64,000 bases of DNA from an uncultured Schlesneria sp. (GTDB taxonomy: Bacteria > Planctomycetota > Planctomycetia > Planctomycetales > Planctomycetaceae), in the NCBI GenBank assembly GCA_903871875.1, contig CAIQIR010000127.1, positions 42,890 through 106,889 on the forward strand. The letters are read 5' to 3'. Numbering within the stretch: the first letter of the stretch is position 1; every line of letters starts with the position of its first letter. The notes under the pieces are model-generated. The model was not told the DNA's origin. It did no database searches and was given only the letters and a program-made list of their open reading frames with translations. Positions 27,401-33,934 of this stretch are shown here, piece by piece. The translations under genes and the position numbers were made by a program.

Positions 27401-27572
27401 CATCGATGAGGTGAATGTCAGCGAAATCTCACTGATGCCGGAACAATTGGAGAAACAACTCAGTCCGCAAGAGATCGTCGACTTGTTTGCCTTCATTTCG
27501 TTGGACAAGCACCCTTCCGACAAAAACGCACGGCGACTGGCCGGGTCGGGCGAATTGAAGGCAAAAGACTAA
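24489..27572 (+). CDS. PVC-type membrane-bound dehydrogenase with HEAT-like repeats and heme c domain
   Basis: 1027 aa, exported (signal peptide about residues 1-24, ending SESSAQ). Residues about 45-400 form a beta-propeller of the PVC-specific membrane-bound dehydrogenase type, with two DTDGDGKADK Ca-binding-like loops near residues 108 and 152 and NPWGVAFNDEGD further on. Residues about 410-850 are alpha-helical, HEAT-like. The C-terminal cytochrome c domain carries CAQCH at 887-891 and VGPDLT, the planctomycete heme-binding domain. Such proteins are thought to oxidise sugars or related carbon substrates in the periplasm and pass electrons to heme c; substrate unknown. The 3' end overlaps the convergent nitroreductase gene by four bases (CTAA). 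Confidence 0.9.
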   Translation: MPCALRFAIAVCALVAVGSESSAQQPKPALIPHAQDKPPNDPRDPTTAAKLMTVPDGFTVEVVAAEPDIVNPVAMTIDERGRYWITESLEYPRHEPGPGRDRVKVLEDTDGDGKADKVTVFLDGLNIPSGIAVGHGGVWIANAPDILFVQDTDGDGKADKQEVIVTGFGRKDTHELPNSLTWGPDGWLYGLNGVFNHSHVKYFPTNPNFDEKHPGWPLTCVLFRIHPRTREFQVFCEGTSNPWGVAFNDEGDAFVSACVIDHLWHLTESGYYHRQGGPYPPFTWKIESIVKHKHQKAAYCGIHYFDSDAYPEQYRGKLYMGNIHGGCINVDRVEPNGSTYQGFGEPDFLTANDAWFMPVVQKTGPDGSLYVLDWYDRYHCYQDANRDPAGIDRLKGRLYRVRYRDTPRLSKGFDLGRESDDKLIERLGAKNDFIRDTARRILQERNTESIGTKLLTQFNASLATNISAEHRRRLFLTLSGMSIAGTEQMRHWDQLDVDPAIRSWRLRLLADHPTKAPDLQRFRSLPWDRTNPREQTQAVIAASKLLRQIGQHKVDESDVDQLIQLHIEALAKAENDPLLSRIVWQNLHPYLETHSETFVKQIENPATQSNAALMALMPRIIDRLVGRKDFNPKPIVRLIEHLAIWKPDAAALGLGHLSTKVENREISGEHLSTLKLAAAKLLDSILEGPPDSPLYLSGAILATSWNDPRGMTVVRRVFASETSTAEQRQSALNALIAAQDVGIVNSVAVVLDSSSTSASLKGQILGSLSKMDDPQVAGLILARYAKFESELQPRAIELLTQRASWAKPLLAAIADKKIPGTSINLNQARRLKELNDQELTVQLTKHWGQVREGRDPNREMYISEMRQLIRKTSGDPFAGEKAFKKVCAQCHKIYGEGAEVGPDLTLNGRNDFNQLLSNVFDPSLVIGAGYRSYTVITNGGRVLNGLLAEDSPQRIVLKVQGGKQEVIARADIDEVNVSEISLMPEQLEKQLSPQEIVDLFAFISLDKHPSDKNARRLAGSGELKAKD

Positions 27573-28213
27573 AGTCGAGTGACGACATCTTCGGTTTTGT
27601 ACCGGACTTTGGGCAGGTTTGCGTATTTATCGGTGGCCGATCGATAACCGGCGGCGGCGACGACACAGGCGCTATAGCCAAGCGGGGCCAGGTCGAGAAT
27701 CTCGTCGTATTTTTGAGGTTCGAACCCTTCGATCGGGCAGACATCAATGCCCATCATCGCTGCCGTCGCCATAAAAAAGCCAATCGCGATATAGGCTTGT
27801 CGGGCCGCCCATTCGTTAATGTCGAAGGGCAAGTTGGTCATGGTGCCGACCAGCATTTTTCGAAATCCCGCCAACGCTTCTACCGTCGTTCCGCGAACCT
27901 CCGCTGTGCGTGCGACAAATCCGTCGATGTCCGCCACGCTCAGATTTTTTCGGATGGCGAACACGATCAAGTGGGATGCATCGACAATTTGCGCCTGATG
28001 CCAACTGGCGGGTTTTAATTTCGCTTTGACTTCGGGATCGGTGATGACGAGGAATTTCCAGGGCTGCAAGCCAAATGAAGACGGTGTCAGTACCAATGCC
28101 TGCTCTAAGGTGTTCCAGTCCTCGTCTGGAATCTTTCTCGCCGTATCGAACAGTTTTGTCGCGTAGCGCCAGCCCAATTGACGTTCGACCACTTCATTGG
28201 AAACAGGCTTCAT
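27569..28213 (-). CDS. nitroreductase-family NAD(P)H oxidoreductase
   Basis: 214-aa FMN-dependent enzyme of the NfsB/nitroreductase family. N-terminal WRYATKLFDTARKIP supplies the Arg and Lys phosphate contacts for FMN; TPSSFGLQPWKFLVI is the family motif, followed by QAYIAIGFFMATAAMMGIDVCPIEGF and GYRSATDKYANLPKVR in the C-terminal FMN-binding part. Likely acts as a cytosolic NAD(P)H-dependent reductase of nitro compounds or quinones; the natural substrate is unknown. It converges on the PVC-type dehydrogenase, with stop codons overlapping in CTAA, so the two mRNAs are complementary at their 3' ends unless one stops exactly there. Confidence 0.9.
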   Translation of the reverse strand: MKPVSNEVVERQLGWRYATKLFDTARKIPDEDWNTLEQALVLTPSSFGLQPWKFLVITDPEVKAKLKPASWHQAQIVDASHLIVFAIRKNLSVADIDGFVARTAEVRGTTVEALAGFRKMLVGTMTNLPFDINEWAARQAYIAIGFFMATAAMMGIDVCPIEGFEPQKYDEILDLAPLGYSACVVAAAGYRSATDKYANLPKVRYKTEDVVTRL

Positions 28214-28517
28214 GTCGGGGGCTCCCAGCCGATCGGCGCGCGAACATCAATTCAACGACGGCGATCGTCGATGTTCGACAGATCATAGGAACTACGACAC
28301 AGACATCAAGCGCTGCAAGACAGTCGCAACGCCGGCACGGTGATGATGTTGCCCCGTAACAAATTGCGTTAGTGCGGACAGATCGAGTTTGGCTGGCCCA
28401 TTGGTTCCACGTCACGGCTCTGAAGGCAATGGGATGGCAACCTTGCCCGCAAAAACAAAAAAACCGACAGGACCGAGAAGTCCTGTCGGTTTGGCCGACC
28501 GGGCGAACGCATCAAAG
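28214..28517. other. intergenic region between nitroreductase and Gly-rich TPR genes
   Basis: About 300 bases. It holds the terminator at 28451-28492 and the upstream region of the nitroreductase gene; nothing else recognised. Confidence 0.4.
28451..28492 (-). terminator. Rho-independent terminator of the Gly-rich TPR gene
   Basis: A 13-bp perfect stem (28461-28473 with 28480-28492, arms AAACCGACAGGAC and GTCCTGTCGGTTT) with a 6-base loop. On the minus strand it is followed by TTTTGTTTTT (28451-28460). It starts about 25 bases after the stop codon at 28518. It is one of the clearest terminators in the window. Confidence 0.92.
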
Positions 28518-30401
28518 TCAATTGTCATTCAACGGTGGCAACGGCACCGATGGTGATGGCGGAAGAAGTGGCGAATTGGATTGTGGTGTTACCGTGGGAG
28601 TCGGCTGGGGAATCACCGGCGCCCCAGAGGGCGTTGCATTCGGAAGTTTCGTCCGCATTTCGTCGCGCAGCTGTTTCGCCATTTCGTCACCCGGGGCGAG
28701 AGTCAACACCTTTTCGAGCTGATCCACCGACTGTTGAGCGAATCCCAAATACGCGTAATGGTATCCCAACAGAAAACGCATTGCCGGATCATTGACTTTG
28801 AGTCTGGCAGCCGCCTCCAGCGCGCGGAGGTGAGTCGTGTAGTCCTGATAGTTGCCGTACAGTTCGCGGCTGTTTGTCACGACGACTCCCCACTTGTCTT
28901 TGGGTAGTTGGCTCATCGCCGCTTGAGTGACTCCGGCTGCTTCTTCATATTTTCCGGTGGCGAACAGAGCCTGTCCCAGCATCAACCCCAATACGGGATT
29001 CTGCGGATTGTCGAGGACTGCGTGCTTCCAAGAGTAAACCGCCCCCGCATAATCGCCGGATTTGAATGCGGCCTCGCCTTTCTCGGTAAAGCTTCCCGTT
29101 GCCGGATCGGTAGTGGCAGGTGCCGCAGTTGTGGCGGGGATCGCGTACGTCGATGGCAGATTGGCAACGGCTGTCGCCGTTGTCAGGCCACCGTAGGAGT
29201 TGACCATGCCGCCGTACGAGTTAATTCCGTAGCTGTACGGATTGTAAAAGTATCCACTGGAGTAACCTGGGTAACCGCATCCGCCATAGCCCCCATAGCC
29301 GCCGTACCCATAACCTCCGTAACCTCCGTAACCATAGCCTCCATATCCGAGGCCATAGCCTAGCCCGTAGAACAGCGAAGAAAATAACCCGCCGCCAAAG
29401 CCATATCCGAAGTAGGGATATCCATAACCGTAGTAGCCACGGCCGAACCCATAACCGTAGTAGGGATAGCCAAACCCATAACCGCGACCGTAGCCATAAC
29501 CGCCATAGCCAAATCCTCGACCGTATCCGTAGCCTCCATATCCACCGTAGCCCCCATATCCCCATCCACGACCGTATCCGCCATATCCACCGTAGCCGTG
29601 TCCGTATCCGTGTCCGTATCCGAAACCGCGGCTACCAAAATTGTTGTAATTGCTGACGTGATTGTAGCCCCCGCCATGTCCGTATCGACCCGCAAATGAA
29701 TTTGCACCAAATCCATTGTGAGCGAAGCCGGCATTGTGAATTCCCGCCGAATTGCCAAATCCTCCGGCCCGGCCTGCGAAGCTACCGTGATTGCCCAGGA
29801 ATGATCCATGTCCTGCACCCATTCCCCCATGAGAAAGCGATGCCGTTCGCAATCCCGAGTTACCACCATGATTGCCTAGGAATGAATTGCCGTGTCCAGC
29901 TCGGAGGCCTGCGGCGGCACCACCGTGCATGCCACCCATGCCGCCCATGTGAGCTCCGCCCATGCCTCCCATACGGGCACCACCCATTCCGCCCATGTGC
30001 ATGCCGCCCATGTGAGCTCCGCCCATGCCTCCCATATGGGCACCACCCATTCCGCCCATGTGCATGCCACCCATGTGAGTTCCGCCCATACCTCCCATAT
30101 GGGCACCACCCATTCCGCCCATGTGAGCCCCGCCCATGCCACCCATATGGGCACCACCCATGTGCATGCCGCCTCCACCCATATGCATGCCGCCGCCGCC
30201 CATGTGCATACCGCCGCCGCCGAAGTGGCCGCCACCGCCACCAAAGTGTCCACCTCCACCGCCATGGCCACCACCACCACCGTGTCCACCTCCGCCACCA
30301 CCATGACCCCCACCACCGCCGTGTGCCGATGCGGTTATCGGCAACACCATGCCGAACGTGGCCAAAAGCATGAGGAAAGTTGCAAGTTTTCGTATGACCA
30401 T
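28518..30401 (-). CDS. secreted Gly/His/Met/Tyr-rich repeat protein with C-terminal TPR domain
   Basis: 627 aa. Signal peptide at residues 1-26 (LATFLMLLATFGMVLPITASA). Then come three low-complexity blocks: a Gly/His block (GGGGHGGGGG), a Met/His/Gly block built of HMGGMGGA and HMGGM units with a roughly 63-bp DNA period, and an Asn/Gly/Tyr block of GYGGYGYG units. The last approximately 190 residues are an alpha-helical TPR-like domain (AAFKSGDYAGAVYSWKHAVL, VLGLMLGQALFATGKYEEAA) with a Pro/Ser tail. ATG 30401 is preceded by GGGGGG; the frame is open 15 codons further up. The Met/His spacing suggests Cu or other metal binding and the Tyr/Gly block suggests an adhesive or matrix role, both inferred. 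Not assigned to a named family. Confidence 0.85.
   Translation of the reverse strand: MVIRKLATFLMLLATFGMVLPITASAHGGGGGHGGGGGGHGGGGGHGGGGGHFGGGGGHFGGGGMHMGGGGMHMGGGGMHMGGAHMGGMGGAHMGGMGGAHMGGMGGTHMGGMHMGGMGGAHMGGMGGAHMGGMHMGGMGGARMGGMGGAHMGGMGGMHGGAAAGLRAGHGNSFLGNHGGNSGLRTASLSHGGMGAGHGSFLGNHGSFAGRAGGFGNSAGIHNAGFAHNGFGANSFAGRYGHGGGYNHVSNYNNFGSRGFGYGHGYGHGYGGYGGYGRGWGYGGYGGYGGYGYGRGFGYGGYGYGRGYGFGYPYYGYGFGRGYYGYGYPYFGYGFGGGLFSSLFYGLGYGLGYGGYGYGGYGGYGYGGYGGYGGCGYPGYSSGYFYNPYSYGINSYGGMVNSYGGLTTATAVANLPSTYAIPATTAAPATTDPATGSFTEKGEAAFKSGDYAGAVYSWKHAVLDNPQNPVLGLMLGQALFATGKYEEAAGVTQAAMSQLPKDKWGVVVTNSRELYGNYQDYTTHLRALEAAARLKVNDPAMRFLLGYHYAYLGFAQQSVDQLEKVLTLAPGDEMAKQLRDEMRTKLPNATPSGAPVIPQPTPTVTPQSNSPLLPPSPSVPLPPLNDN
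29930..30170 (-). repeat. tandem repeat coding for Met/Gly/His units
   Basis: In-gene tandem array built of CCCATGTGxxxxCCGCCCATGCC-like units (plus-strand view) giving a compound unit of about 21 codons (GMHMGGMGGAHMGGMGGAHMG type). Units differ mainly at synonymous sites and at A/T/R in the AHMGG positions, so the array has expanded and diverged while keeping the reading frame. Confidence 0.8.
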
Positions 30402-30461
30402 GATTAACCCCCCGATGGCGGATTTCCCGGAATGTCGCAGTTCCAATTCGACCTCGTGAAA

Positions 30462-30491
30462 ATCATACGCGGATTTGTAGGGTTGTAATAA
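30462..30491 (-). promoter_or_regulatory. candidate promoter of the Gly-rich TPR gene
   Basis: On the minus strand TATGAT (complement of 30462-30467) is a good -10 hexamer; TTATTA (30486-30491) at 18 bases or TTACAA (30483-30488) at 15 bases could serve as -35. It lies about 60 bases before the chosen ATG, in an AT-rich stretch. Motif match only. Confidence 0.3.
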
Positions 30492-30543
30492 AACAAATGA
30501 TCATGCTGTTGACAAAGTTAGGTAAATATTTTCCGTGCAGCTT

Positions 30544-31404
30544 TCAGGTGACGGATTTCCCTAATTCGTAGATCGCCGCCGTGTCCAAAATGCGGTCGTT
30601 TGCCAGAAACAAATTCCGAATGGCGGCATGATGAATCTTCATCTTCATCCCCCCGACGCCGATCGCGCCATAGACCATGTGACCTAGATGTTCACGGGCT
30701 TTGTCCATGACCTCGACACCCTCAATTCCCGCAGGAGCGACCGCGTTCAAATCGATGGCCAGTTTGAGTGTCGAGATCGCGGCGAGTTGGCGAGCCGAGA
30801 TCAAACGCGTTTTAGCGGCTCCGGCGGCCACGACCAGATCCACTCCCTCGCACGCGGCCGCCAGCCCTGATTCCGACTGCGACTCATGTGCGATCAAGCT
30901 TGCGTGTTCGTTCGTTTGAGTGAGCATGGTGCAGGTCGCTTTCGAACGTTCCATCGACCGCGAGGCCAACCGAACGGTGGCTCCCTGGCTGAGCAGCAAT
31001 TGGGCGACACGGCAACCGACGGGGCCCGTTCCCCCCAGCACGACCGCCGTTGTTCGTGCTAAATCGAGATGTTTCGCTGCGGCCAGTACGGTTGCCGCGG
31101 CCGTCGTGTTCGATCCGTTGGAATCCATCATGACCGAGACTTTGAACGGGCCAAATAGCGACTTTGTGACTGCTTTCAGCAATGTCTCACCCGCCGCCAC
31201 ATGACTTCCCCCGATAAAGATCGCGGTGTTCTTCAGGTCGGTCGGTTTTCGCGTAAACATCGCTCCGTGTACGAGTCCTTCGACGACTTCGGGCGTGACT
31301 CCTCCATAGCTGAAAAGCTCGTCCACGCCCGCGTCGATGGCAACAACACGGTCAAAAGTGCTGGGAAGGGGATCGGTATCGAGTTGAATGAGAATGGTTT
31401 TCAT
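30544..31404 (-). CDS. mtdB: methylene-tetrahydromethanopterin dehydrogenase (MtdB/MtdC-like)
   Basis: 286 aa. Oxidises methylene-H4MPT to methenyl-H4MPT with NAD(P)+, the step after Fae in formaldehyde oxidation. The N-terminal domain has FDRVVAIDAGVDELFSYGGV and GLVHGAMFTRKP with TAIFIGGSHVAAG, the pterin-binding part of the family. A Rossmann motif GGTGPVGCRVAQLLL starts at residue 124, followed by LASRSMERSK. VYGAIGVGGMKMKIHHAAI is the conserved C-terminal block. The ATG at 31404 fits MtdB N-termini (KTILIQLDTDP); an upstream in-frame start adds six residues. It follows fae across a probable terminator. MtdB versus MtdC (NADP preference) cannot be decided by eye. Confidence 0.9.
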   Translation of the reverse strand: MKTILIQLDTDPLPSTFDRVVAIDAGVDELFSYGGVTPEVVEGLVHGAMFTRKPTDLKNTAIFIGGSHVAAGETLLKAVTKSLFGPFKVSVMMDSNGSNTTAAATVLAAAKHLDLARTTAVVLGGTGPVGCRVAQLLLSQGATVRLASRSMERSKATCTMLTQTNEHASLIAHESQSESGLAAACEGVDLVVAAGAAKTRLISARQLAAISTLKLAIDLNAVAPAGIEGVEVMDKAREHLGHMVYGAIGVGGMKMKIHHAAIRNLFLANDRILDTAAIYELGKSVT

Positions 31405-31442
31405 AGGTTTTTGAGGTCTCAAGGGAACTTCCGAAATGAAAA

Positions 31443-31474
31443 CAAGCCCACGGGATTGAAATCCGGTGGGCTTG
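31443..31474 (-). terminator. probable terminator or attenuator between fae and mtdB
   Basis: Hairpin of two 14-base arms (CAAGCCCAC core, one G-G mismatch) with a TGAA loop, followed on the minus strand by TTTTCATTT. It lies about 30 bases after the fae stop and 39 bases before the mtdB start, so it may lower mtdB expression relative to fae. Confidence 0.7.
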
Positions 31475-31502
31475 AGTCGTGGCCATTCGTCGACCGATAG
31501 GC

Positions 31503-32000
31503 TCAGACCCCGGAGAAGGGGTGCTTGGCCGAATCTTTCTTTGCAACCATTTCATCGACGCTGGGCTCGTTCTTCATCGCGCGAGCGATGGCGAGCTTGG
31601 TGGCGTCGTAATTGTATTGGAAAATCTTCTTATCGTCGGCCGCTTCCCAGTGAATGAAGACACCGCAGACGATGCAGAGTTTTTCAGCCTGGTCCTTGGG
31701 GATGACGCCGGCGGCCACCGAATCGGCGACAGCCTTGGCCACTGCGTATTGGGCCGGGCCAAACATTTGAACGGCTTGCTTAGCACCCTTGATCGTCACT
31801 TTTGTGATCATGACGGTGGCTGGTTTGACGGCCAGGTTGGGCGTCAACACTGCCAGCAGGTTGCTGTGCCCGTGGCTTTGGTTTGCGAGAGCATTTGCGA
31901 ATGCGACGCCGACAGGACCGGATTTATCCCCGATCAACAGATCGATGTGGGCAATTTCATTACCGTCACCGGACAGGGCTTCACCAACGTAAAACGACAT
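31503..32000 (-). CDS. fae: formaldehyde-activating enzyme
   Basis: 165-aa Fae, which condenses formaldehyde with tetrahydromethanopterin to methylene-H4MPT and protects the cell from free formaldehyde. The match is over the whole length: YVGEALSGDGNEIAHIDLLI with the catalytic His18, GPVGVAFANALANQSHGHSN, HWEAADDKKIFQYNYDAT and the C-terminal AIARAMKNEPSVDE. It is the only gene before the terminator and so can be expressed highly. It lies divergent from an ATP-grasp gene and upstream of mtdB, the arrangement expected of a H4MPT-linked C1 module as known from methylotrophs and planctomycetes. Confidence 0.96.
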   Translation of the reverse strand: MSFYVGEALSGDGNEIAHIDLLIGDKSGPVGVAFANALANQSHGHSNLLAVLTPNLAVKPATVMITKVTIKGAKQAVQMFGPAQYAVAKAVADSVAAGVIPKDQAEKLCIVCGVFIHWEAADDKKIFQYNYDATKLAIARAMKNEPSVDEMVAKKDSAKHPFSGV

Positions 32001-32191
32001 GCTGTAATCCTCATCATGCTAACTTCGGGCTGACGGCTCTTGCCCTCCGAACTGAGGAGGCGAGCCCGATCCCAGGATCGGAATCCTGCAACACGGCGTC
32101 ACAGGATCGGGCGATGTGATACCACATTCATACGCAGTTTTTCCAGCAACACGAATGCGACCGGTCCGATCTCCACGCAAGGTTTCACCAC
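32001..32191. promoter_or_regulatory. divergent promoter region between fae and the ATP-grasp gene
   Basis: 191 bases between two divergent starts, so both promoters must lie here. AAGG at about 32179 precedes the ATP-grasp ATG. No clear hexamers or operator symmetry were identified. Confidence 0.4.
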
Positions 32192-33526
32192 ATGTCCGTT
32201 GTTCGCATTTTGATCGTTGGGGGAAGTACGCGTGCGGCCGCGGATTCCGTCCGACGTGCGGGGTGGCAACCAATTTGTGCCGATCTCTTTGCGGATCTTG
32301 ATCTCCGCCACACGGCCGAAGTGGTCCCCGTTCGGAACTACCCGGAAAGTTTGCCAGAGGATGTCGCGCAAGTTCGAGCTGACGGGTGGTTTTACTGTGG
32401 TGCGCTCGAAAATTGCCCAAAAATCATCGAACGGATGTCAGGCCCCAGCCGATCGTATGGGCCATTGCTGGGCACTTCTCACGAAGCTTTACGATTTGTT
32501 CGTGATCCGTTTTGGTTGATGGAAACCCTGCAGTCCGTTGATGTTAACGTTTTGGATGTGGTCAGCGAGTCCTTTCCTCCCTGCCCCGATGGTTCATGGC
32601 TGCAGAAGCCATTGGCCGGTGCGGGCGGGCGATCCATCCGAATTTGGGATCAAGCCGCGGCTGAAGTCCCCTTGGACGAACCTCACTATTTCCAGCGTCG
32701 TGTTTCTGGAACGGGCCTGTCGGCCCTCTTTCGGGTCGAAAATCGTGACTTCGAATGGATCGGCGCAGCCCGTGAATTCAATGCCGACCCCGCTTTACAA
32801 CCGCCATCGCCGTTTTCCTATTGCGGATCGTCGGGACCGATGAAACGGCTGCCGTTTTCACTTGATAGAACGGGTAAAGCAAATCTCCGTTTTCGTTTGT
32901 GGCCCACCAACGAACAGGGAAATGGAACCTTCGGTCGCGGGCATAATCGAGGGAGCGCGTTCTTTCAAGACAAGATCCAGCGGCAGGTGAACCTCATTGC
33001 GAAAACACTGGTCAAAAAAGTGGTGGGATTGCGAGGGCTTGTCGGATTAGATTTTCGTCTGGAAGGCGAAACGGTCTGGTTAACGGAGGTCAATCCGCGT
33101 TACACCGCGTCTGTCGAAGTGCTGGAACTGGCGAGCGGTCATTCGATCTTAAATCCGCACGGCTCAAAAAACCGCTCACCGGGACTGCCCTCGGCGAGTG
33201 ACTTGGCCAAGAATTCCGATGTCGCGAACCTGCGGACATTCCATCACGATGAACCATGGACAGTTCCATCAAGTCGTCGGGTGGTCGCGAAACAAATTCT
33301 TTATGCCTCAACACGCTTGAAGTCTCCTGATCTGAGTCACTATTTGGGCTCCGGAAATCCCTGGCAAGTTCCGCTGATTGCCGATATTCCCGTTCCGGGA
33401 ACAATTGTCGAATCGGGTTGGCCGATTTGTACAATACTCGCGGAAGGAGCCAATCTGCAGGCCGCCGAGTCTGCGTTGCGTCGTCGCTTGAAGCAACTTC
33501 AAGCGGTTTTGGCTCGGCCCCAGTGA
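32192..33526 (+). CDS. ATP-grasp protein of the C1/methanopterin locus
   Basis: 444 aa. N-terminal LIVGGSTRAAADSVRRAGW is the nucleotide-fold entry of the pre-ATP-grasp domain; the central part has SWLQKPLAGAGGRSIRIW (the lysine/glycine ATP-binding loop) and the C-terminal catalytic part has GLVGLDFRLEGETVWLTEVN with PRYTASVEVLE, the Glu/Asn/Arg Mg-ATP site of carboxylate-amine ligases. ATP-grasp genes of this kind recur in bacterial H4MPT gene clusters and are thought to act in cofactor synthesis, for example glutamyl addition. Its position directly divergent from fae supports that. The precise substrate is inferred, not seen. Confidence 0.8.
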   Translation: MSVVRILIVGGSTRAAADSVRRAGWQPICADLFADLDLRHTAEVVPVRNYPESLPEDVAQVRADGWFYCGALENCPKIIERMSGPSRSYGPLLGTSHEALRFVRDPFWLMETLQSVDVNVLDVVSESFPPCPDGSWLQKPLAGAGGRSIRIWDQAAAEVPLDEPHYFQRRVSGTGLSALFRVENRDFEWIGAAREFNADPALQPPSPFSYCGSSGPMKRLPFSLDRTGKANLRFRLWPTNEQGNGTFGRGHNRGSAFFQDKIQRQVNLIAKTLVKKVVGLRGLVGLDFRLEGETVWLTEVNPRYTASVEVLELASGHSILNPHGSKNRSPGLPSASDLAKNSDVANLRTFHHDEPWTVPSSRRVVAKQILYASTRLKSPDLSHYLGSGNPWQVPLIADIPVPGTIVESGWPICTILAEGANLQAAESALRRRLKQLQAVLARPQ

Positions 33527-33934
33527 CGCAGTGAGAAAAGATCCTGGCGAAATCGTCAGAGAACGCGATTCATTGCGAAATCGCCAGCGTTTCCAGGCCA
33601 GAAGTAATTCGTGGCCTCTTTCCGCATTTCGGAAAAAGAACGAAAATCACACTGCTGCAATTTCTGTTTGAAACATCTCGGTAATGCCACACATGAATTC
33701 GTCGGCGCGGTGGCTGAGTTAAGACAGAATGTAGACAATCGGGTGCCAACGGAGGTATCGTACGATTACCTTGAGCGAGTGTCCTGTGGGGATCGGGCGG
33801 TTCATAATTCGGGGCGAAGGCGTACTGGCGAGCCCGCTCGTCGGAAATGTTAGTAGACGGTTTTGTGGTATCCGCTTCAGTCGCTTGCGCGACAACCTTC
33901 CTTAGAAATCGGGTCAGTCAAAGGAGCGTGAAAA
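33527..33934. other. intergenic region before the two-repeat secreted protein
   Basis: 408 bases with no supported gene. A loose inverted repeat (CTGGCGA at about 33543 with TCGCCAG at about 33588) lies shortly after the ATP-grasp stop and could help end its transcript. AAGGAG at 33921-33926 is the ribosome-binding site for the GTG start at 33935. Confidence 0.4.

Noticed and set aside
28900..30401. Possible CRISPR-like array because of regular short repeats
   Set aside because: The repeats are contiguous codon repeats without unique spacers, in one coding frame, and no cas gene is near.
29696..30407. Long plus-strand frames rich in His, Cys and Thr opposite the Met/Gly/His array (for example 29892-30407)
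   Set aside because: They arise from the tandem repeat being read on the other strand; the minus-strand frame has a signal peptide, a TPR domain, a promoter and a terminator.
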